Shown: positions 30,590 through 42,670 of the stretch, piece after piece | How the letters are laid out: the number at the start of each line of letters is the position of its first letter | How positions within the stretch are numbered: the stretch's first letter is position 1 | Assembly: GCF_029962835.1 (NCBI RefSeq) | Contig: NC_080581.1 | Location: forward strand, 23,388,001 to 23,452,000 | Reading direction: 5' to 3' | DNA: 64,000 nt | Origin: Magnolia sinica | Taxonomy: Eukaryota; Streptophyta; Magnoliopsida; Magnoliales; Magnoliaceae | Notes under the pieces: model-generated | Database searches by the model: none | What the model saw: the letters and a program-made list of their open reading frames with translations, nothing else | Told to the model about the DNA's origin: nothing | Made by a program: the position numbers and the translations under genes

Positions 30590-33440
30590 AGTGGAAAGAG
30601 AAATCACAACTGAAGCTTCGACGTCCAACTAATCACTCCGCCTACTAGTAAAAACGAGTAATCGGAAGTTGACCTTCTTTTGTTCACGTTTCCTTCATAA
30701 TCGATGTCCACATAACCTACTAATTTTTCTTCTGATTTATGAAATATCAAGATGTGGTCCATTGTACTTTGTAAATAATGAAGTAGCCATTTTATTATCT
30801 CCCAATGGTGCTTGTCGGGATTTGACATGTATTTGCTCACAACACCAACAACATGTGAAATATAATGTCTCGTGGAGACCATGTTATGCATTAAACTGCC
30901 AAATTCACTTAAATATGGCACACAATATATAAATTACTTTTCTTCATCTATAACGGGACATTGTTGTAAAGAAATATTAAAGTGAATAGCATGGGGTATG
31001 TTAACTAGCTTAGCCATGTCCATCATAAACTACACTAATACCTTTTCAAGGTATTTTCCTTGAGACAAGTGTAACCTACTCCTCTCCCTATCTCCATGTA
31101 AATCTATGCCATGAATCTTGTTTGCAGCCCATGGATCTTTCATTTCGAATGTCCCTAATAATTGGGTGTTTAATATATTAATCTTAGACATGTTATGGCT
31201 GACGATAAGCATGTCATCAACATATAATATTAGTAAGATGAATTTCTCATCACTTAGTATCTTGAAGCAGACACAGTGATCATAGTCACTCCTAGTGAAC
31301 CGTTGAATCACCTGTTTAATCACCATGAAAGTATTAAACTTCTTGTTCCACTATCTAGGAAACTATTTCAGGCCGTACAACGTCCTCCTTAACTTGTAAA
31401 CCTTATTCTCTACCCATTGAATTTTAAACTACTCTATTGTTTCATGTATAGATCCACTCTTCCAATTCGCCATGTAGGAAAGCAGTTTTTATATCCATTT
31501 GTTCTAGTTCTAAATTGTATTCGATAACTAGCGCCATCACAAACCTAATAAACACCTTTTTAACAATTGGTGCAAATATCTCATTAAAGTCGATATTTTC
31601 TTTTTGAGCATATCTTTTCACTACAAATCTGGCTTTATATGTATAATATTTCTTCTTATAAATCCACTTAGATCTACTTGCTTTACCCCCAATGAGAAGC
31701 TCCACTAGTTTCCATGTCTCATTCTTGTACAAAGAGTCTATCTCATCTTATATCGTTGCCATACACTTCTCAGCATTTGGATCATCTAGCACATCTTGTA
31801 AGGTAGATGGATCCCCTCATTTGTAATGAGGGTGGATATAATATTTGAGTTATCTTTGTATCTTGCTGGTAATTTGCGATCTCTTGGTAGATTTCTCCTA
31901 AGATGTGGCTACTCCACCTGCTCATGTACCTCTTCTTACGTCTCAGCTTCTTCTTGTGTATCACCTTTTCGATTTAAATATCAATAACAGCTGATTTTTC
32001 TATTTCCTTATGTTCATCCTTATGGAACTAGGAATCCTTATCAAAGGTGATGTCATAGCTAATCGTGATTTTTCGTACAACTCGGTCATATAGCCAGTAT
32101 CCCTTCAAACCATCACCATATCCCGCAAAAGTATACTTCTTCACCCTTTGGTCTATCTTATCTTTCTCAACTAATGGTGCATAAGAATAAGTATTACAAC
32201 CAAATACATACAACTCTGAGTAGTTAACTTTATTACTACTCCGCGATTCTTCTAGAATTTTATAATTTATCAATGTGGATGGAGACTAATTTACTAGGTA
32301 GCAAGCCTTGTTAATGGCCTCAGTCCATACCTCATTGCCTAAGCCAACATACTTCGGACTCTCTCCAAAGTCCAATTCTTATGTTCCATTACACCATTCT
32401 GCTCTGGTGTGTGCCTGACTGTGTTATGTCGTACGATCCTTTCATCTTTATAAAAATAATTAAATTCATTTGAAGTGAATTCTCCACCATTGTTTGTCCT
32501 TAACACTTTTAATTTTCACTCTTATTATTTTTCTACCACCACTTTGAAGTAGTAAAAACATCGAATTTATACTTCATGAAGTAAACCCACACTTTCCAAT
32601 AGTAACCATTTATGAATGATGCAAAAAATGATGCCCCCTCCAGAAACCATGAGTGACGACCCCTATACATCAGACTGCACATAATCAAGCACCCCTTTAC
32701 TAACATGTTTTTCCGATTTAAAAGATAACTCTGATTGCTTATCATATAGATAATGCTCGTATATATTTAAATCAACAATTTTATAAACAGAAATCAAGCA
32801 TCGATCAGAAAGTACCTTCATATCATGCTTGCTCATATGACCTAAACGAGTATGCCATAAACATGCCGATGTGGATTCCACTACAGACGCAACGGCTCCA
32901 CCCAATGCGGTATTCTTAATTAGCTAGTAAAGGTTACCACTTCATTATTCTTTCATTACTATGAGTGCTCCCTTTGAAACTTTCAAGACATGATCAAATC
33001 CAGTGAACTTGCACCCAAGTGCATTGAGACCCCTCAAAGATATGCGATTCTTCCTTAGCTTAGGAACGTTTCTCACATTCGTCAGGATGCGCTCCATTCT
33101 ATCAAACATTGTAATTGCACAAATCCGATTCCAACAACCTTATAGGCATAGTCATTGCCCATAAACACTTGGCCACCATCGCACTTGCTATAACTAGTGA
33201 ACTAACTTATATGATAAGTCATATGAAATGAAGCTCCTTAATTCAAAATTCAGTCGTTACTGAGATAATTGGGTTTGGATGCGATCAGAACATCACCACC
33301 ATCCACTTCCTCACTAAATTCTATCACATTGGCTCCTTCGGTGTTTCATCTGATGTTTCTCCTTTCTGGGCCTTATGATTCTGACAATTCTTCTTCATAT
33401 GCCCCTATCTCTCACAATTTCAACACTTATATTCCCTTTG
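30590..33440 (-). pseudogene. Copia pol remnant (GAG-pre-integrase to RNase H)
   Basis: Reading leftward: zinc-knuckle-like 'MKKNCQNH' near 33380-33420; GAG-pre-integrase with 'LWHTRLGHMSKHDMKVLSDR' in 32663-32905; an integrase remnant around 32270-32700; RT in 31442-31732 ('LELEQMDIKTAFLHGELEEW') and 31030-31326 with the catalytic 'YVDDM' motif; RNase H at 30604-30921 ('GYVDIDYEGNVNKRRSTSDY'). Multiple stops separate the pieces, so it cannot produce a functional polyprotein. Confidence 0.85.
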
Positions 33441-34412
33441 CCTTTAGACTTAGACCATGAACATGAGTTCCCCTTCCCCCGCACAGAATTTCTTTCCTTA
33501 ACTGCCAATGTATCTGTTGAGGAACCATTGCTATTATCATTCTTTCTCAACTACTTCGATTAAAGGGTTAAGTTGATAGTTTTAACATCTATGGTCTCCT
33601 TATCGTGGTAATTAGAATTGGAACAGGTTCGGTAGCAGATCACGAATCTTGGCAATCTTCTCTATTTAATGAGTGAGGAGTCCATTTTGAAATCATCCCC
33701 CCATCAACACAACTTGTCCTTGATAGAACCGATCTGATTCTCTAAACAATCAAAATTTTGTACTTTTGTTGAATCCTCCATATCTCTTGATCGAGCTTGT
33801 GTAGGTAGATGTTCCTGGTAGGGCCGATAGTAGTACACTATGTCGGACGAAGTAAGGGCCCTTCTCACCTCAGTGTCTTCAAAGCTATCATAAGATTATG
33901 AAAGAGAGTTCAACAAAATTAGAGCTTGATCTTCCTCATTAATCTTCACTTCCACACATAACTTTACAAAGTATTTGATTAAACGTAATGATGTGATCGT
34001 TAAGATCAGACCCCTCTGTCATCTTTAGATTATACAATTGCTTCTTTAGATATAGATGATTCGATAGTTATTTCATTACGTACAACCTTTCTATCTTCGT
34101 TCAAAGTCTTAAGGTGGTGTTTTGATTAAGAACATTACACAGAACATCGTTGGATGGGCATAATTGAATTGAGGCTTTTGCTATCTCATCTAATTCTTCC
34201 CACTCTTCATCACTCATAGATCGCATGATGCTTCGCTACACTAATGAGTACATGCTGCGACCCTTGTTGAACTAAATAGCCTCTCATCTTCACATTTCAT
34301 AGTTCAAAGTTATTTTATTAGTGAGCTTTTCAGTTTCATACTTATCGTTAGATAATTTCATAGGAATATTTCATATTCAAATTCAAATCTTAACGTTAAC
34401 TCTAATACCACT

Positions 34413-34985
34413 TGTTGGGAATCTGCAGAAGCAAACCCCAAATTCTAATTAAACAATCAAAAGATAAAAGCAACAAAGTATACATAAAAGATACAAATTT
34501 TACGTGGAAAAACCCTCATGGGAAAAAAATCACAACACAAAGTGATAACAATCACCATGAAAACAAAAAGTACAAGAGATTGATGAACTTATAATTCAAA
34601 AACTTTCATTTTCTTCTCTTTAAACCCTTAAAACATCTTAGCCCCAATTGTTATACAATAATCCTATAATTACACCCATATATATATATATAGCATAACA
34701 CCAGGAATACGAAACTAATCGCGTAATTATATAAAACCGTGCACACTGTTGACATCGATCGAGCCCCACATGTTTGATCGCTTGAACATGCTCAAAAGTG
34801 TCCAGAAAGTTTACAAGTATTTTTGAATATCGTTGATTGCTCGAGCCTTTAGATCAATTGACTGAACCTGTCTAAAACTGTCCTTTGACCAATCTATATA
34901 ATTTGGGGCTCACTCAATCAATCGACCAGGCTGGCTGGTTGATCGAGACCCTGTTTTATGTACAAATTGAAGACATCAAATAACA
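34413..34985 (-). repeat. 5' LTR of the minus-strand Copia element
   Basis: 573 bases with TGTTGGGAATC and AAATAACA at its + strand ends. Contains a (TA)n run near 34680-34693 and several 'atcgatcgag'-type words. The primer-binding site lies immediately to its left. Confidence 0.88.
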
Positions 34986-35977
34986 TAAGGGCCCACTTTT
35001 AATGTGCACAATTCATTAGGTAGGGCTTACCTTTGATGTTAGTCATCCATCATGTGGGGTCCACCATCAATGTTATTATCCATCATGTGGCGCCCATTTC
35101 AACATCCACTGCCTATCACGTGGATCCCACCTTTGATGTGGACTATCCATCAGGTGGGCCCACCTATGTGTGGGTCATCCATCAACGAAGATCCGCCTTG
35201 GACATGGGCCACTCATCATTAGGTCGACCTTTGATGTGGATTTTCCTTCATGTTGGGCACACCTTGATGTAGATCATCCATCATGTGGGGCCCACCATTA
35301 TTAATTTCCATCATGTGGAGGCCACCTTTGATGTGGATGTCCCATCATGTGGACCCCACCTTCAATGTGGGCTACCCATCATGAGGGGCTCGCCTTGAAT
35401 GTGGATCATTCATCATTAGGGGTGGATCTTTTATGTGGATTATCCGTCATGTGGGGCCCACTAGATCATCTACCCATTCATTAGATGATTTTCCAATCTC
35501 ATGAACTTAGAAGGGTTCATGGTCATAAAGGGCATATTCCCTAAAATAAATTTCTAAGTTATTGTGTAACCAATGAAAATGAAAAAAATAAATTACTTCT
35601 GGAAGTTGAAAGGCACTAAAAAATCACCAATAAAAATAAGTTACTTTTTTCTAAAAAGCTACTCATTTAAGTTCAATAACCAAACTAACTTATTTAAGAA
35701 AAGTAACTTGTTAACTTATGAAAGCTACTTATTTAGTACTATGCAAACGAGCCCTTATTAATACAATCTCGCTATATCAAGCATGTTTGAGTGTGTGATT
35801 GCTTCTAGGAAATCAACCTCCCATGAATTTTGCAATTAGTTCGTTGAAGAAAAAAAAATTAAATATGTATGCCTTCAAAAGAACCTCTACACATCACCTA
35901 TTTTCATGCCCAGACACTTCTACCTTCAAAGGAAGCTCCCCACGGGACCTATTCTAAGGAAGCTTACCAGTTCTCAT

Positions 35978-36290
35978 TAGGGGTGAAAATCAGGTAGGTA
36001 GGTTGAGTTGAGGGTCAACCCAAGCCCGACTTGACCTTAAGAGGACCAACCCATAACCCGATTAAGTTGAATTCCAACCCGAGGTGCCCAACCCAAGTTT
36101 CTCTATACTTAATCCAACCCATCCTGACCAAAATACATGTGATTAGTCCCAACCCAACCTAACCCAACCCAAATTTACACTACCCAAACCCAACTTAATT
36201 TCAAATAAGGTTGGTGTTTTCCAACCCAAACTCGTGTTGGGTCAATTGGGTTTTAGTTAACCCAAACCCAAGTTGCAGCCTTAGGTCTCA
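35978..36290. repeat. AACCC/GGGTT-rich repeat, probably a small transposon
   Basis: Dense in 'aacccaaccc' words with a mirrored GGGTT segment near 36205-36250 ('ggttggtgttttccaaccc'). Ends 'ggggtgaaaatcaggtaggt' and 'cccaaacccaagttgcagcc' are suggestive of a degenerate element of the type common in plant introns and spacers. It is not telomeric: the unit is not TTTAGGG. Confidence 0.5.
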
Positions 36291-36800
36291 TGCCTAACCT
36301 ACTTCTCCCTAGCATGGGAAACGTATAAAAGAAGGTTAAAAAGAGTAACATTACCAACTCATACTCTCCATTGGTTTCTCACATACATGCACGAATTAAC
36401 TACTTATGGTAAATGTGAATACTCATTAACAATGTAGGAGACAAGGAAAATCATGTCCTTATGTGGTTTTTTTTTTTTTTATATATATATATATATATAT
36501 TTTATTTTTAACATGAGCTAGTTCATATATTTGGTTGTTGGTTACCAACAAATAGAGACTTAAAAAGGATAAATAAAATGAGGACCGGCGACTCCGTACC
36601 AGTCATTTCATATGCATATGGTTATGATAACTAACATTCGCAGTGTGCCCATGACATATTGACCAACAGATTGTTAGCTAGTGTGTATCATCTTTTGGAA
36701 ATACTCGTGTACCGTGGATCAACACGGAGAGGTATGCACAAAAATATTTGCCCCAAGGAAGTACTTTGGACTTAATAGTAACACATATTGGTGGATTACA
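36291..36800. other. Spacer with a poly(T)-(TA)n microsatellite
   Basis: A T run followed by a TA repeat occupies about 36466-36502. No gene or known element was recognised elsewhere in this stretch. Confidence 0.45.
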
Positions 36801-38652
36801 TGTTGTAACTATTGTCTAGATGTCTTTAATCTATCATAAATAAGGATCTTGATCGATCGAACAGCCTGGTCGATCAATCAAGTGGTCCACATATTAAATA
36901 AATTGGTTTGTGGACAATTTCGAACAAGTTATATTGATAGGCTAGTTGGGGCAATTGATCGAGAAAACTTTGAATTAATCAGTTAACTCTCTGGACACCG
37001 TTGGCCATGTTTGGGTGCTTGATCAATGAGGGTTGCTTGATTGGTATCAATCGATCGATACATAGATTGATGGTGTGCGCAGTTTTACGTAATTGCGCAA
37101 TTAGTTTCCTATTCCGATTGTAACACTATATATGTAAGACCCATATCTTAGTCCGTACTATTCCGTCGACTCCCGCAATCCTTCCCATCGAATTCCAGCA
37201 ATCCGTGACTTATAATCGACGCTTGCGCGCGACCCTGAGTCATATCCTGTAGATTTGAGTCAACTTAATTTGAGACTTGTACCATTGCGATCGCATCATC
37301 GCCGCGGTTCCAATGCCGCATCTTGCATATCGATTCGATACCCTGGCAGGGAGATGTAGGCTGGTGTTTATTTCGAAGAAAACACCGTGTGCTTGCAATC
37401 CCAAGAGAATCTCCACATCATGTCTCATCAATCAATCACCTCATTTCAAGTACAAAAGAAACCCATGCTTTCTTTCTCCACAAGTCAAGCAAACCCCAAA
37501 AGTCAATAAGTCTCTCACCTCACCCATCACTCACCTCACATCCATCACTCATCTCACATCCATCACCCATCACTCTCTCCCTTACAACCCTCTCTCTCTC
37601 ATTTCATAAACACATTTCCAAGCAACAAAAAAATACACGGCCAAGCTCTTCCAAGTGTGAGAAAAGGTGTTTTGTGTGGCCCACTTTCTCTCCCAAAAAA
37701 CCTTCATCCTAGCCATTCATTTCTCATCTTCTACCATCAAAGTGAGACATAAGGAGATTCACTTTCCAACGAACCAAGAAGATCGAATGGTGGGTGCTTT
37801 ATAGGCTAGATTTTTCATGTTTTGATGATGGACCAAGTAAGGCCTACCGATTGATGGTATGAATCTCATTTTGGACCTTAGATGTGGCCGATGGCCCACC
37901 TTGATTCTCATGATCATTTCATGATGGAGCCATTCTCCATGGACCCCATCACGATGTTTATTTTCCTCGTATGAAAAGAGGTCATCTAGATCGTCCATTT
38001 TGGGTGGAGAAGGAATCTCCACTATTGATCTTTGATTTGGTGGGCCTACATGTATTGGGACCCACTTGATGTATGATTATTGAATACAAGGGATGACTCA
38101 TAGTGGCGGAGCCCTCCATCACACGTGTCTATTTCTCTCTCTCTCTCTCTCTTTTTCCCCTTTTGTGATGATCTAGTTGTGTGGCCCACTTGGATGGACC
38201 CCACTTTATATGTGTTGTATCTATGCCATCCATCATTTGGTGGCCCACTTGAGTAGGGCCCACCTTCTGTACTTGGAATGCCCAAATCGTCCAGTGTCCC
38301 TGGACGTTCGACGTTAATTGAAAACACAAATATTAGCTTTGGTTCAAAGCTATTTGGGTTGGCCATGTGTGTAGGCCTCACCTTGATGTATGAACTCAAT
38401 CCACGTCGTCCATCCCTTTCCCCAGACCATTTTAGGCGTTGAGCCGAAAAATAGGGCCAATCCAACTTTCTTATGGGCTATAGAATAGAAAACAGTATTA
38501 TTACCGTTGAAAGCCACTCCGATGTTTCTATGTGTCGAAACATACTGAATATTCGGCTCGTTTGGCTTGTCTTGAGCTATGGGAACCAGTGAACGAGGTG
38601 GATTCTTCCGATGCGGGCCCCACGTATGAAAAACTAAGGAAAAACACGTTTT

Positions 38653-38655
<3 letters not shown>

Positions 38656-38701
<46 letters not shown>
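38656..38701. repeat. (TA)n microsatellite in giant LTR copy 1
   Basis: An uninterrupted TA repeat of about 46 bases. AT-rich repeats occur at the equivalent place in the other giant LTR copies (near 48450-48515, 55985-56060 and 62365-62440), always next to a GGGACCCA/GTGGGCCC-rich segment. Confidence 0.9.
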
Positions 38702-38702
<1 letters not shown>

Positions 38703-39486
38703 TAGGCAGTGCCTGCTGCTGCTGACGCAGTAGCAGAATGCTGCTGCGTTTTGGCGAACGGACAGGCAGGGACCCACATCCCAGCCGTGGGCCACACCGT
38801 GAGGTGTGTTGGAGCATCAACACCGTGCATCTGGTGGGCCCCCTTCAAAATCAGCCATATTGAAAGCTTAGGTGGCCCACGTCACAGGAATTAGTGGGAT
38901 TGAACGTCTGCCATTGAAACCCTTTTGGGTGTCACAGAAGTGTTGGATCCTTATGAAATTTGTTTTTTTTTACTTTGTCAGGGTCTATGTAACCTTATCA
39001 ACGGTTTGGATGAAAAAAAAATCGTTATGGTGGGCCTCATGTGGGACCCAAGGATGTATTGTTTTACTCACACCGTCCACGGGCAGTGGAACCCACCACA
39101 GTGCATGTGTTTTATACGTGCCGTCCACCCATTCTGTAGGGACAGTGGGTCCCACTGCTGTTGACATCAGCAAGGTCTGTGGGACCCACTTATGATGTAT
39201 GTATACCACACCGTCCACATCAATGGACGGTGGGACCCACCATGATGCATGTGTTGCATCTAAACCATCTAACCATTTCGGCAGATAATTTTAAGGCTTA
39301 AGATCAAAGTTAAGACAGATCTAGGATTAGGTGGACCACACTATAGAAAATAGTGGGTTTGACTGTCCACCATTAAAACCCCTTCCAGGTCAGTGTGACC
39401 TTATGATCAGATTGGATGAGAAATAAATGTTATCGTGGGCCTTGGGGATTTTAATAGTGGAAATCATTATCACCACTTATCTTTGG

Positions 39487-39795
39487 GTATGACCCATTTG
39501 ATATGCATAGGGCCCAATTGGTGTGGCCCATTTGATATACATATGGCCCATGTGATGTGGCCCACTTGTCATATTTATGGCCCGTTGTTGAGGCCCACCT
39601 TAATATGAATGTAAGGCCCATGTTATAAGGCCCATTGTGATGTATTCAATGCCCATGGGTTATGGCCCATTGTAATATACATAAGGCCCATTGGTGTGGC
39701 CCACTTAATCAATATAAGGCCCATGTGATGTGGCTCATTTGATGTATTTAAGGCCTATGGGTCGAGGCCCAACGGGATGTCCTTAGGGTCCATTA
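39487..39795 (+). repeat. GGCCCA tandem array in giant LTR copy 1
   Basis: Imperfect units of about 30-40 bases, close to 'atggcccatgtgatgtggcc' plus 'cacttgatatac', repeat roughly eight to ten times. The same position in other copies holds arrays of the same word but different unit length and number. Confidence 0.75.
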
Positions 39796-40224
39796 TAATG
39801 TGTGATTCCCATGGTTTGTGTAATGATGTTTTATGGCGGGCCATGCCTTGGGAGCAATGTTGGTTTGACGTCCATATTGTAAGCATAATGTTGGTTAAAT
39901 GTTCGCATTATAACTCTCCCTAGGGCCCATTGATAGGCCCGTGCTTGTTGTGTGTAAGCCATCTAGGCCTATCTTCATTGTAAGGATAGTTCATCACTTT
40001 ATAACATGCTTAGTATAACTCCATGGTTCATGCCATACGCATCATATGTATGCTTGATATGAGGAATGTTTGATCATGGCATAAGCTGTTGGGCTGAGAC
40101 ATTTACGAGACTCCTTATGAGACGGAGTGCCCCACATGATCACTTGGTACGCGCGGGATTACTGCATGATTGTATGGTATGACTCATGCATCTCGCATAT
40201 GTGTGACTTGATTATTGTACATCC

Positions 40225-40690
40225 TAGTGACATCAGGGTCGTGGCTCTACAGACACATCGTGGATGGCCATATCAGATACTGGAAATACTTGGTTCTAGC
40301 ACTGTGGGCACTTAGGATGTCCTTGGGTGAAAGTCCGAGAGCCTTTTTGGTACCAGGAGGTACTCCAACGTTTACACTGAGTGGATACACGAGCGCCCGA
40401 GTGCCGAATACCAGTTGGCCGTGTCTCCCGCTGTGTCGTAGTCGATTGGAAGGGGGTGTGTCCTTATCCGCCTGAGTGAGAGGGTTGTAAGCTAGGCTGA
40501 GTTTGACCAGCTCACAAATGAGTCCGCTATCGACGAGCCGGGTAGGTATTGGCAGACTACTGGCCAGGAGGATAGTGAGGTCTATTCTGCTCGCTGGGCT
40601 GTGCGGCTAGGGAGGCGGCAGTCAGTGTGGAGTGTACTAGACCCCGGTGATATCCCAGAGAGGAACTGTACTGATATGTGTACTTGATGA
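40225..40690 (+). promoter_or_regulatory. Conserved internal block of the giant LTR (candidate promoter/leader)
   Basis: The segment from 'gtgacatcagggtcgtggct' to 'ggaactgtactgatatgtg' recurs in all four copies where it can be seen: inverted at about 47240-47700 and 53760-54220, and direct from 63708 to the window end. It contains 'cttgggtgaaagtcc', 'taccaggaggtactccaac', 'cgagtgccgaatacca' and 'tattggcagactactgg'. It is clearly better kept than the flanking arrays. That it is the transcription-control or leader region is an inference. Confidence 0.45.
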
Positions 40691-41489
40691 GTACTGACAT
40701 GCTTGCTTTGCATCTCGATATGACATTTGGCTACATAGGCCTCGCATCGCATGGCCTTGGTATGGCCGATAGCATTCATGGACTTACAGTATATTTTCGC
40801 ATTACTCTGATATTGTACACTTGGCGCTTGCCTTGCACACACACTTACACTACCCTCTAAGCTTTTGTAAGCTTATGCACGACCGTTGCGTGGAGGTGGC
40901 ACTGGATTGCAACAGCACTGAGGCAGGAGCGCACATCAAATTATTTTGGAGTTTTTGATCACCCTGTATTTCCCTTTTCGCATTGTACTTAAAGTTTTTG
41001 ATATAGTGGATATGTGGTGATGTTGTTTTGTGACTTTGCTATGCTTGTGGTTATGCTCCATTACAAAAAAATTATACTGAAAATCCTCCATGTAGGATCC
41101 CAGGATCGGAATCTAGCATATGAATGCTGGGAGCCGAGAATGGGGCACAACGGAGGCTGTCAGCGCCAGATTCGGCAATCGAAAATTTTGTGAGCCGTTT
41201 TCTAAGTTTGGGTGTGACAATATATATGGGTATAATTGAGGTATTAGAGTAAAATAAGGAGTGCTAAGCTAATTTTAGGGTTTTTAAGGAAGGAAATGAG
41301 GTTTTTGCATCTGTAAGTTCATCAATTTCTTGTAATTCATTTTCATAGTGAATTTGTTGTCACTTTGTGCCATAGTATTTTTTTGCAAGGGTTTTTCACA
41401 TAAAAATTTGTCCCTTTACATGCTTTGTTGCGTTTATCTTTTACTTGTTAGATTTGAATTCAGAGTTTACTTTCACGGTCCCCCAATAA

Positions 41490-42670
41490 GTGATATCAGA
41501 GCTATACATTAGGATTTGAGTTTGAATATGAGACATGTCGATGAAAAGATCTAACGTTAAGTATGAAATTGAAAACTTCACTGAATATGAAATTGAAAAC
41601 TTCACTGAGAAAAATAATTTTAAACTATGGAAGGTAAAGATGAGAGACCGTTTAGTTTAGTAGGGATTGCAATAGACACTCCTTAGTATAGCGAAGCGTC
41701 CTAAGACTATGAGCGATGAGGAGTGGGAAGAACTAAATGAGAAAGTGAAAACCTCTATTCAATTATGACCATCCGACGAGTTCCTTTATAATGTCTTTGA
41801 AGTTTGTACATGACGAAATCTTTCAATAATCATCTGTCTTTGAAGAAATAATTCTATAATTTGAAGATGATGAAAGGGTCGGATCTTGATGCACACATTG
41901 GCCCGTTTAATCAGTTACTTTGCAAATTGAGGTGTATGGAAGTAAAGATTGGTGAGGAAGACCAAGCCCTAATTCTGTTGAACTCTCTTTTAGAGTCTTA
42001 TAGAGTCTCATAGACATTATGTGCCACAGTAGGGAAACCATAAACATAAAAAATATCATCTTAACCCTTCATTCGAAGAAGTTAATAAAGAAAGACAATA
42101 GAGGTGGTTCCTTTATGGATGTGTTGGTTTATATGGGAAGAAATTCTGAGTGAGAGAAGGAAAACTCACGATCTTGGTACAAATTTAAGGGCAAAGGGAA
42201 GCTAAAGTATTAGAATTGTGGGAGATAGGGGCATATGAAAAAAGATTGTCAGAATCTTAAAATATATAAAGGGAAAAAATCAGATAAAACACCAGAGGTG
42301 ACCAATATAGCGAAATTCAGTGAGGAGGTGGCTGGTTGTAACGTTCTGATCACATCCAAATCTAGGTATCTCAACAATGAGTGGATTTTAGATTCAACGC
42401 TTCATACCACATCACTTTTCAGTGGAGTTGGTTCACCAGTTACAACGAGTGTGATGGTGGCCAAGTGTTTATTGGCAATGACTTTCCCTGTAACGTTGTT
42501 GGAATCAAATCAATGCACATTAAGATGTTTGATGGAACAAAGCATATCCTAACAAATGTGAGATATTGTCCCAAACTAAGAAAGAATATGATATCCCTGG
42601 GAGCTCTCTGTGCACTTGTGTGAAAGTTCACCAAATTTGATTGTGTCCTAGAGATTTCAAAGGGAGAACT
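41490..42670 (+). pseudogene. Copia gag and protease remnant
   Basis: After the primer site, a gag is readable in pieces ('VLITSKSRYLNNEWILDSTL' spans the protease start near 42335-42394). The zinc knuckle near 42210-42250 reads with a stop in place of its first cysteine codon ('NCGR*GHMKKDCQ'). The protease active site expected as DSG is DST, from 'WILDST'. Repeated 'gaatatgaaattgaaaactt' (41563-41606) is a small local duplication. Coding capacity is lost. Confidence 0.75.

Larger units (their letters stand above)
29567..34985 (-). mobile_element. Complete decayed Copia (Tork-like) retrotransposon
   Basis: In its own direction the 5' LTR is 34413-34985 and the 3' LTR is 29567-30150; they align across their length with many differences, so insertion is old. 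The primer site on the minus strand ('agtggtattagagtt') lies directly inside the 5' LTR at about 34398-34412. Flanks are TTAGG (29562-29566) and TAAGG (34986-34990), an imperfect 5-bp duplication. Domain order is gag, zinc knuckle, GAG-pre-integrase, integrase, RT, RNase H, the Copia order. All domains carry stops or frameshifts. Confidence 0.9.
29271..35760. repeat. Fold-back unit enclosing a tandem array, split by a Copia insertion
   Basis: The left arm (29271-29440) contains 'aagctacttatgccataagt' and 'agcttacttta'; the right arm (35540-35760) contains 'aagctacttatttagtact' and 'acttgttaacttatgaaag', largely in inverted orientation. Between them, on both sides of the Copia element (29450-29566 and 34986-35470), is a degenerate tandem array of about 35-bp units close to 'tttgatgtggatcatccatc' plus 'atgtggggcccacc'. 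The outer right end 'gcaaacgagccctt' is a common ending of plant MITEs read in reverse. Confidence 0.6.
37133..41219 (+). mobile_element. Giant solo LTR, copy 1 (4087 bp)
   Basis: Begins TGTAAGACCC and ends GGGTGTGACA. Flanked on both sides by ATATA (37128-37132 and 41220-41224), and removing it with one ATATA restores the continuous Copia LTR around it. The two ends are not repeats of each other, there is no primer site inside and no coding capacity, so this is not a full element but a single LTR. Ends like '...TTTGGGTGTGACA' are typical of Tekay/Del chromovirus LTRs; that family assignment is an inference. Internal layout: CT-rich leader (37500-37600, 38132-38155), TA repeat (38656-38701), GGCCCA array (39487-39795), conserved block (40225-40690). 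Confidence 0.85.

Noticed and set aside
35978..36290. AACCC-rich stretch as an interstitial telomeric repeat
   Set aside because: The unit varies and is not CCCTAAA/TTTAGGG. It also contains a mirrored GGGTT part, fitting a small transposon.
38046..38850. Several 60-160-residue frames in giant LTR copy 1
   Set aside because: They are not preserved in the equivalent parts of copies 2, 3 and 5 and contain microsatellite-encoded runs.
37133..41219. Giant element as a LARD or Helitron
   Set aside because: A LARD would have direct terminal repeats, which are missing. A Helitron would lack a 5-bp duplication and end in CTRR. TG...CA with ATATA flanks fits a single LTR better.
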